Positions 35,196-45,578 are shown, numbered from the stretch's first letter. The stretch is DNA of 64,000 nucleotides from an uncultured Bacteroidia bacterium (GCA_902785825.1 CACZZZ010000011.1:1-64000); one strand, 5' to 3'. Notes: a model not told the origin generated them from the letters alone. Numbers and translations: made by a program.

Positions 35196-36041
35196 TTATT
35201 TATCGCTTGTGATCTGGCAGTCGCCGGGGGCCTTAATGTTCTCGTCGATGATGATCTCACCTACGCTGCCGACATGGATATGTCCCGAACGGGGATTCTT
35301 TATGGAGACGACATGTCCCTTGACGGTCGCCTCGACGTCGGAATATTCAAAGGCCAGATCGCAATCCGACCCGAAAGTGCAGTCTTCCATGACAAGACCC
35401 TCGCAGTAGCAAAGCGGCTGGGTCTCAGTGATGTGGCAACGTACAAGCTTGAGGTTCTTGGAATACCAGGCGAGATACTCACCGTTGATGACTGAGTCAT
35501 AGACTTCCACATTCTCAGCCTCCCAGAAGGAATCCTTGGAGTTCAGAACGCAGTTCTTGATCACGACATTCTTGGCATATTGGAAACCGTAGTTGCCCTG
35601 GAGCTTGACATTCTCAAGGACGATGTTCTCGCAGTGCATAAAGACGTAGTCCGCCCTTTCGATCTGGCAGTCTTTCACATCGATGTCTGAGCAATCCCAG
35701 AAAGTCTCGCTGCCTCCGGGGATCCAGCAGTCGCGCATCTTTATCCCGGTCATCCTGCGGAATGTCTTGGGGGCGTCGATGATGGTGTTGTAAAGCTCCC
35801 CGCCTCTGGAATACCACAGGCCGGAGCGCGCTCCCACCGTCAGGATGCTGTCCTTGACCACGAAACCGTCGCACTCCCAGAGGGGATACTTGCCCTCGAA
35901 ACGGCATTTGACGGCTGTGATGTTGGCGGTCTCTTTCAATCCTGACTCACCGGGACGGATCACGACATCTTCAAGATAAAGGTCTTTTTTGCGGTAGAGC
36001 GGCCTCTCGCCGCCGAATTCTTTTCCGATGATTTTTTCCAT
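35196..36041 (-). CDS. DUF3737 family protein (right-handed beta-helix)
   Basis: 281 aa with no signal peptide. Short repeated rungs such as GFVVKDSILTVGAR, SDIDVKDCQIERADYVFMHC, ENIVLENVKLQGNYGFQYA and KNVVIKNCVLNSKDSFWEA form a parallel beta-helix typical of DUF3737 proteins. The family is widespread in gut bacteria and its function is unknown; some annotate it as a pectate-lyase-like fold. It lies 15 bp downstream of the MATE gene and 10 bp upstream of the C69 gene. Confidence 0.87.
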   Translation of the reverse strand: MEKIIGKEFGGERPLYRKKDLYLEDVVIRPGESGLKETANITAVKCRFEGKYPLWECDGFVVKDSILTVGARSGLWYSRGGELYNTIIDAPKTFRRMTGIKMRDCWIPGGSETFWDCSDIDVKDCQIERADYVFMHCENIVLENVKLQGNYGFQYAKNVVIKNCVLNSKDSFWEAENVEVYDSVINGEYLAWYSKNLKLVRCHITETQPLCYCEGLVMEDCTFGSDCDLAFEYSDVEATVKGHVVSIKNPRSGHIHVGSVGEIIIDENIKAPGDCQITSDK

Positions 36042-36056
36042 TATTTGTTCGTAGTA

Positions 36057-37469
36057 TTATACTTCAGCGTATTCCAATTCCTCGTTCTTTTTACCGGTGA
36101 CGTTGTGCTTCATCCATTTGTCGCCTTTCATTCTCCACAGGAAGAGAATTCCCCTGACATTCAGCTCGGCGCACATGGCTATCCAATAGCCCTGAAGCCC
36201 CATTTTCGGGGTCAGGATGGCAGCCAGACCGATCCTGACAAGCCACATGCTGCAGAAGTTCATCAGACTTGGCATCAAAGTGTCCCCAGCTCCTACGCAA
36301 CAACCATACCCAACTATCGAGATCGCGTACATCGTCTCCGCAAATGCCTCAATTCTCAGCACTTTCGCTCCAAGTTCCACAACGTCCGGATCCACACTCA
36401 GCAGGGCCATCAACTGAGGGGCGAAAATGAACATTAGCACAGCCAGTAGGGTCTGGATCAAGGCTCCCATGGAAATGGTGATTCTGGAGAATCTCTTGGC
36501 GATCTCCTTTCGTCCCGCTCCGAGGCTTTGGCCTATCAAGGTTGTCGATGCTTCCTCAATCCCGTAGGAGGGCATGTAGCAGAAGCTTTCCGCGGTGATG
36601 GCGAAAGCGTTCGCGGCGATGGCGATCGCGCCAAGCGGGGCGACTATAATCGTGCTCATCACGTATGCTCCTCTCATTATCACATTCTGAAGCCACATCG
36701 GGGCTGTGATTCCCCAGGCGTTGTTGATGGTGTTTCTCCTTGGCCTGAACGATCCTTTCTCTCCCTTGATATTCAATTCCTTCGAACGGGTCAGGACATA
36801 CCACACCGAGAACGCTGATGTGACCAGTTCCGAGAGCCCGGTGCCCAGCGCCGCGCCGGTCACTCCCATCTCGCAGATGAAAATGAATATGTAGTTGAAT
36901 ATCACGTCAAGAACGCACATCCCGATGTACATGATGCTCGGGACTTTCATGTTGCCGCTGGCCTGGAGCATCGCGCTCGCCGCCCATCCTACAGCTCCGA
37001 CGGGAATGAATGCTGAATATATAAGGAAATATTTGGATGCGTCAGAGATTATCTCCGGCCCTCCGCCGAGCCATCCAGGAAGCCTCCCGCTGAGGGCAAC
37101 CCCTATAGCGCCGAGGAATAAACTAAGCAGCAGAACTGACGTCAGTCCTTCCCTGAGAACTTGCCTCGCGGCTTTGAAGTCCTTTGCTCCGCACAGATGA
37201 GCTACCTGGACCGAGAAGCCGGAACAGGCTCCGGCGGTGAAACCTCCGAGAATCCAAGTGCTGGTTGAGATAAGTCCTATGGATGCTGATGGATTGGCTC
37301 CCAGGCGGCCTACCATGCCGGTGTCGATGTACTGCATCAGCATGGAGGAGGTCTGGGCGAGGATTGCGGGGAGGCTCAGCATCAAGGCTAACTGGACTTG
37401 CTGGCCAAGCGTCATCCGCCTGCCGTCCCGGATCATCCCGAGTAACTCGTCTTTCAATCCTTTAGCCAT
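36057..37469 (-). CDS. MATE family efflux transporter
   Basis: 470 aa with twelve predicted membrane helices in two homologous halves. The ATG at 37469 (MAKGLKDELLGMIRDG) is preferred to the earlier in-frame start at 37526. Family blocks include QLALMLSLPAILAQTSSMLMQYIDTGMVG at the first helices and GIEEASTTLIGQSLGAG at the start of the second half. It would export cationic or lipophilic compounds with Na+ or H+ coupling; the substrate is unknown. It is the first gene of the MATE - DUF3737 - C69 run. Confidence 0.9.
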   Translation of the reverse strand: MAKGLKDELLGMIRDGRRMTLGQQVQLALMLSLPAILAQTSSMLMQYIDTGMVGRLGANPSASIGLISTSTWILGGFTAGACSGFSVQVAHLCGAKDFKAARQVLREGLTSVLLLSLFLGAIGVALSGRLPGWLGGGPEIISDASKYFLIYSAFIPVGAVGWAASAMLQASGNMKVPSIMYIGMCVLDVIFNYIFIFICEMGVTGAALGTGLSELVTSAFSVWYVLTRSKELNIKGEKGSFRPRRNTINNAWGITAPMWLQNVIMRGAYVMSTIIVAPLGAIAIAANAFAITAESFCYMPSYGIEEASTTLIGQSLGAGRKEIAKRFSRITISMGALIQTLLAVLMFIFAPQLMALLSVDPDVVELGAKVLRIEAFAETMYAISIVGYGCCVGAGDTLMPSLMNFCSMWLVRIGLAAILTPKMGLQGYWIAMCAELNVRGILFLWRMKGDKWMKHNVTGKKNEELEYAEV

Positions 37470-37585
37470 ACTGATTTTAAACACGCGAATATAGGGAAAA
37501 ACTTCTTTAGTTAGCCCTGGGGGCAAATCACGCAGCTAAAAGTTAATTTTACGCAAGAAAATGTGGTTTTTAAGAAATATTATTC

Positions 37586-37593
37586 TAAATTTG
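37586..37593 (+). promoter_or_regulatory. -7 box upstream of the SusC/SusD pair
   Basis: TAAATTTG matches TAnnTTTG and would give a leader of about 85 nt before the susC ATG at 37684. The leader is AT-rich with a T-run. No ECF sigma or anti-sigma gene is adjacent. The -33 element is not clear. Confidence 0.4.
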
Positions 37594-37683
37594 TTTCATA
37601 CATGGTTTATGGATTGACACTAATTGAACGAAAACGATTTATTTTTTTAATAATAAAATCTGTTCTTTTTTAAAGTTAATGCT

Positions 37684-40600
37684 ATGAGTAAAAAATTATT
37701 GTTGGCCGGAGCCGTCTTGGCTCTTCTGTGCGGCTCTTTAGAGACGCGTGCGGCCAAAGTTCAGGCATCGACTTCCATCCAGCAGACTAAGACAGTCACT
37801 GGAGTCGTTTCTGACAAGATGGGTCCCGTGCAGGCGGCCTATGTAACTGTCAAGGGAACGACTAATGGTGCTGTCACAGATGCTAATGGAAAGTTCTCAC
37901 TCTCAGGCGTCAAGCCCGGTGATGTGATCGTGGTCTCCTTCGTGGGCTATGAGTCGCAGGAGATTCCTTACACCGGACAGGCAACCATCAATGTAGTCCT
38001 CGATGACACCCAGCTCCTTGACGAGGTTCTCTTTGTCGCTTACGGTACCTCCAAGAAATCAAGCTTTACCGGATCCGCCTCTGTTGTCAAGTCCGAGCAA
38101 CTTGAGAAGATTTCCGGTACCGGTTTCCTTGAGGCAATGCAGGGTATGTCCGCTGGTGTGCAGATTGTCAATAACGAGGGTAACCCTGGTGGTGCCCCTC
38201 GTATCCAGATCCGTGGTATCTCCGCCATGTCAGGTATAACCACCCCTCTGTATGTCGTTGATGGAATGCCATATGACGGATCCTTGAACTCGATCAACCC
38301 CTCTGACATTGAGTCCATGACCGTCCTCAAGGACGCCGCTGCCTCTTCGCTTTACGGATCCCGCGCCGCTAACGGTGTCGTCGTGATTACCACCAAGAAG
38401 GGTAAGAGCGGCAAGCCCACTGTTAATTTCCGCGCTTCTTGGGGAACTTCTGACGCCGCTGTTCCATGGATGACCAAGGCCAATCCTAAGGAGCAGCTCC
38501 TCAACAACTGGGAAGCTCTCTACAACGACCAGGTCTATCTCCACGGGGCCGATCCCAAGACCGCTGGTGACTATGCTTCCCAAAATGCTGTGTCGCTCAG
38601 TGTCAATCCTACGGTCAACTCCTCTGGCCAGACTTGGTATGTCACTCCTTTCCAGTGGCCCGGAAGCGCCGACAAGTTCGTCCTCCACGACGGAAACGGT
38701 AAAGGATATATCAATCCCGACCTTAAATATCTTTGGGACGAGTCCGACTGGGAGTGGAATGATATCGTTTTCTCATACAAGCTCCGTCAGGATTATGGAC
38801 TTGATGTGAGCGGTACCTCCGCTAATGGGAAGACCAACTATTTCATTTCCGCCGGATATCTTGACGACAACGGTTACGCCAACAGGGACTACTACAAGCG
38901 TTACTCTTTCCGCGCTAATGTCGAGAGCGAGATCAACAAGTGGCTCTCGATGGGTGGAAGCCTCGCCTACACGTATGCCCGTCAGAACTATTTGGGTTAC
39001 AACCGTATGCTCAACTTCCATACTTCGCTAAACTCCGTCTGGCTGCGTAATGATGACAACACGGACTGGGTTTATTCCGCAAAGACAGGGGAGAGGATGT
39101 ATGACTGGGCCCATCACAACGCCAACTATTTCGGAATGCCTGCCGTGACTCGGGGCGACTACTGGGACAATTACAACGACGAGTCCTTCACCAGCCGCGC
39201 CTTCACGACGATCTCCGCCAAGTATTTCGCCAATATCAAGTTGCCCGCCGGATTCAACTTCCGTTCATCAATCAGTCTCGACAACAATCTGGCCGAGTTG
39301 TTCTACTATGGATCCGCTGTGCATGATCCCGATCAGATCCCTCCGTACGGCGTTACCGTCAAGACCACCGGTGGTGATGCCGAAAGGCAGACTGATCACA
39401 CCATGTCTTCCACATGGAACAACATCTTGACATGGGACAGGAGCTTCGGTGACCACAACATCAACGCGATGGTAGGTCACGAGTTCTATCAGTATGACTT
39501 GTATTACAACGACGCCTATGGCGCCGGTATCATGTCGGTTGGCCAGATGGAGCTCGCTTCCACCACTGAGAACTGGAGCGCTGACTCAGACCTCACGAAG
39601 TATGCCCTCCTTTCCTTCCTTGGCAAGGTTGACTACAACTACAAGAACAAGTACTTCCTTTCCGGTTCCTTCCGTCGTGACGGTTCCTCCAGGTTCTCTC
39701 CCGAGAGCCGTTGGGGTAACTTCTGGTCAGTCGGTGCTTCATGGAGGGTCAGCAACGAGCCTTTCATCAAGGATGTCCCCTGGATTGACAACCTCGTGAT
39801 CCGTTCCAGCTACGGTACCTCCGGTAATGACCGCCTGTATTCCCGTAGCTCCTCAAGCGGAGCTCCCGGAGGCCTTATCAACTACGCCTACCAGTCATAC
39901 TACTCCTCCGATAACCTCTACGGTGTGGCCGGCTACAAGCCTGCAACGGTCGCCACTCCTGAACTGAAGTGGGAGAAGAACCAGCAGTTCAACGTCGGTG
40001 TTGACTTCAGTCTCCTCCGCAACAGGTTGACAGGAACTTTAGAGTATTATGTCAGGGGATCCAAGGACTTGCTCTACTACCTTGAGCTCCCTATCTCTGC
40101 ACAGGTCGGTGGCGCTACCGGTTACAATACCAACCTCGGAAATGTCAAGAACTCCGGTATCGAGATCACCCTCGGAGTCGTTCCAGTCCAGACTGCCAAT
40201 TTCGTGTGGAACATCGACGCTAATTTCTCCACACTTAAGAATGAATTGACTTATCTGCCAAGCGGGGCTTACACCTATAGCAACCGTGTGTCTTCCTACC
40301 GTCTTGAGGAAGGACATTCCCTGTATGAGTTCTATATGCCTCAGTTCGCGGGTGTCGATCCTCAGACCGGTCTCCTTTCCTACAAGCTTAAGAACGGAAC
40401 CATCACCACCAACTACTCGGATGTCACTACTGATGACTATGAGTGGAGCGGCACCGCCATCCCTAAGGCTTTCGGCTCAATCACCAACAGCTTCAGGTGG
40501 GGCAATTTCGATTTTTCCTTCATGTGGTATGGCTCATTTGGAGCGAAGCTGTTTGACTACATCTTCTGTGAGGCTGGTACGATGCGTACCGGTGTCGGTC

Positions 40601-40977
40601 TGATGCAAGATGTTGTTTATGGTAATCAGTGGACTAAACCCGGGGACAACGCCAAGTATCCTCGTTTCAGCAACGAGAAAGCTGGTGACAACAGAAAGAA
40701 CTCTACTTTCCTGCTCCTCGACAATGATTATGTCCGTCTGCGTAACGCCGCTCTCGGTTATACTCTTCCAAAGAAGCTTCTTCAGAAGGTCAATATTTCC
40801 AATGTCCGCTTCTATGTCTCCGGTGATAACCTTCTCACCTTCGGTGCCGCCGCCAAACGTCACGTCGATCCTGAGACCGGTATCCTCGGAAACAACTACA
40901 ATGGTAACGCCATCACAGACAACGGTGTCCAGAGCTCCAGGAGAGTCTATATGGGTGGTGTTCAGATCACTTTCTAA
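37684..40977 (+). CDS. SusC/RagA family TonB-linked outer-membrane transporter
   Basis: 1097 aa. A signal peptide is followed by a carboxypeptidase-D-like domain (KTVTGVVSDKMGPVQAAYVT... to VVLDDTQ). The TonB-box-like DEVLFVAYGT comes next, then the plug (IQIRGISAM...LYVVDGMPYDGS) with the SusC signature VLKDAAASSLYGSRAANGVVVITTKKG. The rest is the large barrel, ending GVQITF. It imports oligosaccharides or peptides across the outer membrane with the SusD lid encoded 19 bp downstream. No glycoside hydrolases are encoded directly beside it, so the substrate is unknown. Confidence 0.95.
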   Translation: MSKKLLLAGAVLALLCGSLETRAAKVQASTSIQQTKTVTGVVSDKMGPVQAAYVTVKGTTNGAVTDANGKFSLSGVKPGDVIVVSFVGYESQEIPYTGQATINVVLDDTQLLDEVLFVAYGTSKKSSFTGSASVVKSEQLEKISGTGFLEAMQGMSAGVQIVNNEGNPGGAPRIQIRGISAMSGITTPLYVVDGMPYDGSLNSINPSDIESMTVLKDAAASSLYGSRAANGVVVITTKKGKSGKPTVNFRASWGTSDAAVPWMTKANPKEQLLNNWEALYNDQVYLHGADPKTAGDYASQNAVSLSVNPTVNSSGQTWYVTPFQWPGSADKFVLHDGNGKGYINPDLKYLWDESDWEWNDIVFSYKLRQDYGLDVSGTSANGKTNYFISAGYLDDNGYANRDYYKRYSFRANVESEINKWLSMGGSLAYTYARQNYLGYNRMLNFHTSLNSVWLRNDDNTDWVYSAKTGERMYDWAHHNANYFGMPAVTRGDYWDNYNDESFTSRAFTTISAKYFANIKLPAGFNFRSSISLDNNLAELFYYGSAVHDPDQIPPYGVTVKTTGGDAERQTDHTMSSTWNNILTWDRSFGDHNINAMVGHEFYQYDLYYNDAYGAGIMSVGQMELASTTENWSADSDLTKYALLSFLGKVDYNYKNKYFLSGSFRRDGSSRFSPESRWGNFWSVGASWRVSNEPFIKDVPWIDNLVIRSSYGTSGNDRLYSRSSSSGAPGGLINYAYQSYYSSDNLYGVAGYKPATVATPELKWEKNQQFNVGVDFSLLRNRLTGTLEYYVRGSKDLLYYLELPISAQVGGATGYNTNLGNVKNSGIEITLGVVPVQTANFVWNIDANFSTLKNELTYLPSGAYTYSNRVSSYRLEEGHSLYEFYMPQFAGVDPQTGLLSYKLKNGTITTNYSDVTTDDYEWSGTAIPKAFGSITNSFRWGNFDFSFMWYGSFGAKLFDYIFCEAGTMRTGVGLMQDVVYGNQWTKPGDNAKYPRFSNEKAGDNRKNSTFLLLDNDYVRLRNAALGYTLPKKLLQKVNISNVRFYVSGDNLLTFGAAAKRHVDPETGILGNNYNGNAITDNGVQSSRRVYMGGVQITF

Positions 40978-40996
40978 TGTATAGGAGACAGATATT

Positions 40997-42661
40997 ATGA
41001 AAAAGATATTTATTTCCATTGTTTTAGTCGTCTTCGGTGCGATCATCTGCGGTTGCGATAAGCAGTTGACAACTCACGACGCCACCAAGGTTGATTCCAG
41101 CACCTTCACTACCAGCACCGCAGGTTTGAACCAGGTTTTGACCGCCACCTACAAGGCCTTCCTTATGGGCGCTGGTGAGAGCCAGACTGGTGCCAGTTAT
41201 CAGGGTGTCAGTGGTTTCCTGATGTATTACGACATGATGGGCTCAGATGTTACCGTCAATGAGTGGTACGGCGCTTCCCCCGAGCCGATCTATGAGTTCA
41301 AGCCTTCAAGAAGGGAGGCTGCCAGCGGCGCCAGCAACATCTGGTCGAAGATGTACAACATCATCAACATGTCCAACATCATTGTCGACGCCGCCCCCGA
41401 GACTTCCGGTTCAGATTCTGAGAAGAACGCCCTTATCGGCCAGGCCAAGGCTATGCGCGCTTTCGCATATTTCCATCTGATTATGAATTACCAGCAGACC
41501 TATGCCATGGCAAAGGACAAGAGAGGAGTTATCCTCCGCTTGCATCCTGATGACGATCCTAATTTGGGCTTCTCCACTGTTGGCCAGTGCTATGACCAGA
41601 TAGTCGCGGATCTACAGGATGCCGAGACCAAGCTCTCCGGGTTCAACCGTTCCGAGAAATGGGAGGTTGACGCTTCCGTGGCCGCAGGTATGCTTGCCCG
41701 TGTCTATCAGGTGATGGGTAACTGGAGCGGCGCTTATGCTGAAGCCAAGAAGGTTTATGACAAGTATGGAACTCTTATGAGTAAAGAGCAGTGGTGCAGC
41801 GGAATGGACCACCTGATGGAAGATGGTTGCTCCGAACTGGTTTGGGGTGTCAAGTACACCAACCTGTCGAACGTCAGCTCCAACACTGTCTTCAACAACT
41901 GGTACAACTTCGATCCAAGCTACGGTGAGGGACTGAATGACGGCCCTATGTACCACTTCCTTGACATCTTCGTGGATGATTCCTATGTCAAACTCTTTGA
42001 GGGTGACAACACCGACTATCGCGGTACAAAGTGTGACAAGACAGAAGGTGTCACAGACGAGGACGAGATGAACGTAATGTTCTGGCATCGCAGCGCCAAC
42101 GCCCTTCACGACCGCGTGAATGCCAAGTGGGCCTACAACAAGCTCAAATCCTATGGTGACGGCACTTACGAGCAGCACACAAATGGAAACCATGTTTACG
42201 GGATTTCCGTCCCTATGATGCGCGGTTCCGAGATGCTGCTCATCATGGCAGAGGCCGCCGCCCACGAGCCCGGACTTGGCAACGCTCTCCAGCTATTGAA
42301 TACCCTGCAGAATGCCCGTCAGGTTAAGGAACCTACGAGCGGTGTCTCCGGGGCGGATCTTCTCGAAGCTATCTATGTCGAACGCCGTAAGGAACTCCTC
42401 GGTGAGGGCGTGACAGGTTCATATGATCTCCTCCGTCTTCAGAGGCCTCTTGTTCGTTATGGAGCCAGCGCCGCTAATAATTATGCCGGTCACTTCCCTT
42501 GGGGGTTGACTGAAATGGACGGTTATAATGGAGCTGATTCCCAGCCTCAGGGTACTATCCCTTCCAATGACTACCGTTTCCTCTGCCAGATTCCTCAGAT
42601 GGAGATTGCCAACAACGAGGCTGTCTCATCTTCTGACCAGAATCCGATCAAGGGACAGTAA
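40997..42661 (+). CDS. SusD/RagB family nutrient-binding lipoprotein
   Basis: 554 aa. The lipoprotein signal MKKIFISIVLVVFGAIICGC is followed by the TPR-like helical SusD core: AKAMRAFAYFHLIMNYQQTY (the conserved A-x-R-A-x-x-Y-F region) and later LLEAIYVERRKELLGEGV. It forms the surface lid of the transporter encoded 19 bp upstream. Its stop is 2 bp from the convergent FAD oxidoreductase gene. Confidence 0.94.
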   Translation: MKKIFISIVLVVFGAIICGCDKQLTTHDATKVDSSTFTTSTAGLNQVLTATYKAFLMGAGESQTGASYQGVSGFLMYYDMMGSDVTVNEWYGASPEPIYEFKPSRREAASGASNIWSKMYNIINMSNIIVDAAPETSGSDSEKNALIGQAKAMRAFAYFHLIMNYQQTYAMAKDKRGVILRLHPDDDPNLGFSTVGQCYDQIVADLQDAETKLSGFNRSEKWEVDASVAAGMLARVYQVMGNWSGAYAEAKKVYDKYGTLMSKEQWCSGMDHLMEDGCSELVWGVKYTNLSNVSSNTVFNNWYNFDPSYGEGLNDGPMYHFLDIFVDDSYVKLFEGDNTDYRGTKCDKTEGVTDEDEMNVMFWHRSANALHDRVNAKWAYNKLKSYGDGTYEQHTNGNHVYGISVPMMRGSEMLLIMAEAAAHEPGLGNALQLLNTLQNARQVKEPTSGVSGADLLEAIYVERRKELLGEGVTGSYDLLRLQRPLVRYGASAANNYAGHFPWGLTEMDGYNGADSQPQGTIPSNDYRFLCQIPQMEIANNEAVSSSDQNPIKGQ

Positions 42662-42663
42662 TC

Positions 42664-43836
42664 TCAGGCCTTCACAGCTATACTCTCTGCCGCGAGATAG
42701 CCGGTTGACCAAGCGGCCTGGAGGTTGAAACCTCCGGTAATCGCGTCAACATCAAGTACTTCTCCGGCGAAATAGAGCCCTGGATGCTTAACGCACTCCA
42801 GGGTTTTATTATTTATGTTGGAAAGGGCCACCCCGCCGCAAGTGACGAACTCCTCTTTGAAACGGCTCTGTCCCTGGATGTGGTAGGAGTCGTTGGTGAG
42901 GGTCTCGGCCAGCCTGTTGAGGCCTTTGGAGCCGGTCTCGGCCCAGCGGGCGTCTTCCCTGATCTTGCTCTTGGAGACCAGATATGTCCAAAGCCTTGAT
43001 GGAATAGTCTCAGGATGGGTGTTAGCCACCTGTCTTTGGGGATTCCTGGAGGCCATTTCCGAGAGTAGGTCCCGTATGGCTCCGGCGTCATCACCGCCTG
43101 TCCAGTTCACAAGGAGGGTGGCGTCATATCCGTTGTCCGCTAGATAGCGGGCGGCATAGGAGGAGAGTTTCAAGATCGCCGGGCCGCTCATTCCCCAGTG
43201 GGTGATAAGCAGGGGGCCGCTGGCGGAGAACCTTGAGCCGGCCAGGGAGGTGGAGGCGTTCTCCACGACTGTCCCCATCAATTCCCGGACCGGGCTTCCG
43301 GGAAGGTTGAAAGTGAATAGGGAGGGAACAGGTGGAACTATCTCAAGGTCAAGGCCTTCGAAGAGCCCTGATCGGTATCCTCCGGTAGTGACGACCACGT
43401 TGTCATATTCCTCTAGCAGAGCCTTGATGGAGGTTACTTTGCTGTATGTGTGGATATTCACTCCCAGCTGCCTCATCCTTGCCATCAGGAGTCTGACTAT
43501 CTCCATAGCGTCCTGAGAGACCGGGAATACGCAATGGTCTTCCTGGAGGACAAGTCGGACACCCTCGTTCTCAAACCACTCCCACGTGTCTTTATGGTTT
43601 AGGGTGCCGAAGACCTTTCTCATAAGTTTATCACCCCTCGGGTACGCTTCCCGAAGGTCTCTGATGCCTTCGAATGAGTTGGTGAGATTACACCTTCCTC
43701 CGCCGGTGATAGCGACTTTGGCGAGGGGTCTCGGGCCCGCCTCGAAGATTTCGACCGTGGCGTCAGGGCGCCTGCGCTTCAACTGGATGGCGCAGAAACA
43801 GCCGGCCGCGCCGGCGCCTATGATCGCGGTCTTCAT
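42664..43836 (-). CDS. HI0933-like NAD(P)/FAD-dependent oxidoreductase (BaiN family)
   Basis: 390 aa. The dinucleotide fold appears at the extreme N-terminus (MKTAIIGAGAAGCFCAIQ), followed by the family motif AITGGGRCNLTN. The C-terminal FAD block is HPGLYFAGEVLDVDAITGG. These flavoproteins (HI0933/BaiN/YhiN) are cytoplasmic; a bile-acid reductase role is known for one member, but most are uncharacterised. It is convergent with susD and just downstream of the FMN-binding protein on the same strand. Confidence 0.9.
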   Translation of the reverse strand: MKTAIIGAGAAGCFCAIQLKRRRPDATVEIFEAGPRPLAKVAITGGGRCNLTNSFEGIRDLREAYPRGDKLMRKVFGTLNHKDTWEWFENEGVRLVLQEDHCVFPVSQDAMEIVRLLMARMRQLGVNIHTYSKVTSIKALLEEYDNVVVTTGGYRSGLFEGLDLEIVPPVPSLFTFNLPGSPVRELMGTVVENASTSLAGSRFSASGPLLITHWGMSGPAILKLSSYAARYLADNGYDATLLVNWTGGDDAGAIRDLLSEMASRNPQRQVANTHPETIPSRLWTYLVSKSKIREDARWAETGSKGLNRLAETLTNDSYHIQGQSRFKEEFVTCGGVALSNINNKTLECVKHPGLYFAGEVLDVDAITGGFNLQAAWSTGYLAAESIAVKA

Positions 43837-43848
43837 CGGCTTTAACTT

Positions 43849-44256
43849 TTATTCCCTCATTGCCCTCTGGAGTCCGGCACGGACATTCTCGATAAGGGCC
43901 TTGGAGGAGAATGTCGCTCCGGAGACCGCGTCGACCTCGAGTTCAAGTCCTTTGGCGGGCGTTAAGCCTATCCATTTCTTCAGTATGGTCACGGCGTCAT
44001 TGAAATACCCCGGAGTCTCCTCATTGGCGAGGGGAGTGATGTTTATAATCGTGTCTTTCTTTATTCTGATTTCAATGGGAGTCGGCCCCATAAACCCATC
44101 CACGTCTTTGCAAAGGGTCGTCGTATTAATCACGACTGTGCCATTTCCCTGTATTGTCTTTGAAGGATCCTTCTCCGGATTCTGGGCGGAAGCGATCCAC
44201 CCTCCGCACAGCGCCAGCGACAATAGCGCGGCTATCAAACTCACATTCTTTCTCAT
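43849..44256 (-). CDS. Exported FMN-binding domain protein
   Basis: 135 aa with a signal peptide ending near IASAQ and a single FMN-binding (RnfG/NqrC-type) domain. The covalent flavinylation motif SGATFSS is present (Thr115), so FMN is probably attached by an ApbE-like transferase outside the cytoplasm. Stand-alone domains of this kind serve as periplasmic electron carriers. It lies 12 bp upstream of the FAD oxidoreductase gene and shares the divergent gap with the hydrolase at 44328. Confidence 0.88.
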   Translation of the reverse strand: MRKNVSLIAALLSLALCGGWIASAQNPEKDPSKTIQGNGTVVINTTTLCKDVDGFMGPTPIEIRIKKDTIINITPLANEETPGYFNDAVTILKKWIGLTPAKGLELEVDAVSGATFSSKALIENVRAGLQRAMRE

Positions 44257-44327
44257 GTCGCGAAGATAATCTATTCCAATCGAAAGGAAAAATCACTAAA
44301 TTGCGTTTCATAACAAATAATGATCCT

Positions 44328-45563
44328 ATGCGGCGTTTTTTGACCATTTTTATCGCTTTTCTCATCCCGTTGGCCCTTTCTGCACAGCAGATCAGCGGCC
44401 CGTGGAAGGGCGAATTGCAAGCTGGGGGACTCAAGATCTCGATAGTGTTCCATTTCAATGAGGGAGAATGTCTTATGGACAGTCCTGACCAAGGAGCCTT
44501 CGGCCTTCCGGCTGAAGTCGGCTTTCTTTCTGCGGATTCGGTGAAAGTCTCGCAGGCCCAAAGCGGAATCGTCTTCTCAGGCAGACTTAAAGACGGGAAC
44601 ATCGTCGGGCGTTTCTCGCAAGGCGGAATGACCATGCCTTTGGTTTTGACCCCCGGTGAGCTTGTGAGAAACAGGCCGCAGACCCCTAGGAAGCCTTTCC
44701 CATATGAGAGTGAAGAAGTCACTTTCTCGAATGGAAACGCCACTCTGTCAGGTACTTTGGTATATCCTGAAGGATGGGATGGCCGCAAGAAGGTCCCAGT
44801 AGCTATTATGGTTACAGGCAGTGGAGCGCAGAACCGTGATGAGGAACTGTTCGGTCATAAACCGTTCCTTGTCATAGCTGACTATCTCGCCAGGAACGGA
44901 ATCGCTACTCTCAGGTATGACGACAGGGGAGCGGGATCCTCGACTGGGGACGTGGTGAACGCCACCACTCAAGACTATAAGGAAGATGCCGCCGCGGGAC
45001 TGGAGTTTTTGCGTTCAAAAGGCGATTTCAATAAGGTCGGTGTCATCGGTCACAGCGAGGGAGGCTCGATCGCCTTCATGCTTGGGGCTCAGAGAAAGGT
45101 TGATTTCCTCGTCAGTCTGGCGGGCCCTGGAGTTCAGGGCGACAGTATCCTCCTGCTTCAGAATCTAAACGCCCTCAGGAAAGCCGGTTATCCTGACGCT
45201 AAGCTGACTAAAGAATTTGTCCGGGCCAGGATAAAGGCCCAGAAGAACGCTTGGATGGACTATTTCATAGACTACGATCCTGTCCAGGACATCAGGGCTG
45301 TCCGCTGCCCGGCACTGATCCTCAATGGCGACAAGGACACGCAGGTTGAGTCCGCGGTCAATATCTCATCCATTTATATTAACCTTCCCCGGAACCGTGA
45401 CGGAAGTTTTGTCTCAAAGCATTCCCGTGTCAAGGTGTATCCTGGTCTTAACCATCTTTTCCAGCATTGTGAGACTGGCCAGGCGGATGAATATGCCGAC
45501 ATCGAGGAGACGATAAGCCCTGAGGTGCTTAAGGACATCGCCGCTTGGATAGGCAAACTATGA
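44328..45563 (+). CDS. Exported alpha/beta hydrolase
   Basis: 411 aa from the ATG at 44328, which begins the signal peptide MRRFLTIFIAFLIPLALSAQ. A beta-rich N-terminal domain (about 20-125) precedes an alpha/beta hydrolase fold starting VTFSNGNATLSGTLVYPEGW. It has oxyanion/turn MVTGSGAQNRDEE, nucleophile GHSEGG (Ser243), acid region LILNGDKDTQV and His in PGLNHLFQH. The family includes acyl-peptide hydrolases and esterases. It is the first gene of a plus-strand series with IMPase (15 bp), HD, GDPD and GH38. Confidence 0.87.
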   Translation: MRRFLTIFIAFLIPLALSAQQISGPWKGELQAGGLKISIVFHFNEGECLMDSPDQGAFGLPAEVGFLSADSVKVSQAQSGIVFSGRLKDGNIVGRFSQGGMTMPLVLTPGELVRNRPQTPRKPFPYESEEVTFSNGNATLSGTLVYPEGWDGRKKVPVAIMVTGSGAQNRDEELFGHKPFLVIADYLARNGIATLRYDDRGAGSSTGDVVNATTQDYKEDAAAGLEFLRSKGDFNKVGVIGHSEGGSIAFMLGAQRKVDFLVSLAGPGVQGDSILLLQNLNALRKAGYPDAKLTKEFVRARIKAQKNAWMDYFIDYDPVQDIRAVRCPALILNGDKDTQVESAVNISSIYINLPRNRDGSFVSKHSRVKVYPGLNHLFQHCETGQADEYADIEETISPEVLKDIAAWIGKL

Positions 45564-45578
45564 TATGACTATATCAGC

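Noticed and set aside
37684..42661. A complete polysaccharide-utilisation locus
   Set aside because: Only SusC and SusD are present; the flanking genes are a MATE run and redox proteins, with no hydrolase, SusE/F or sigma/anti-sigma genes.
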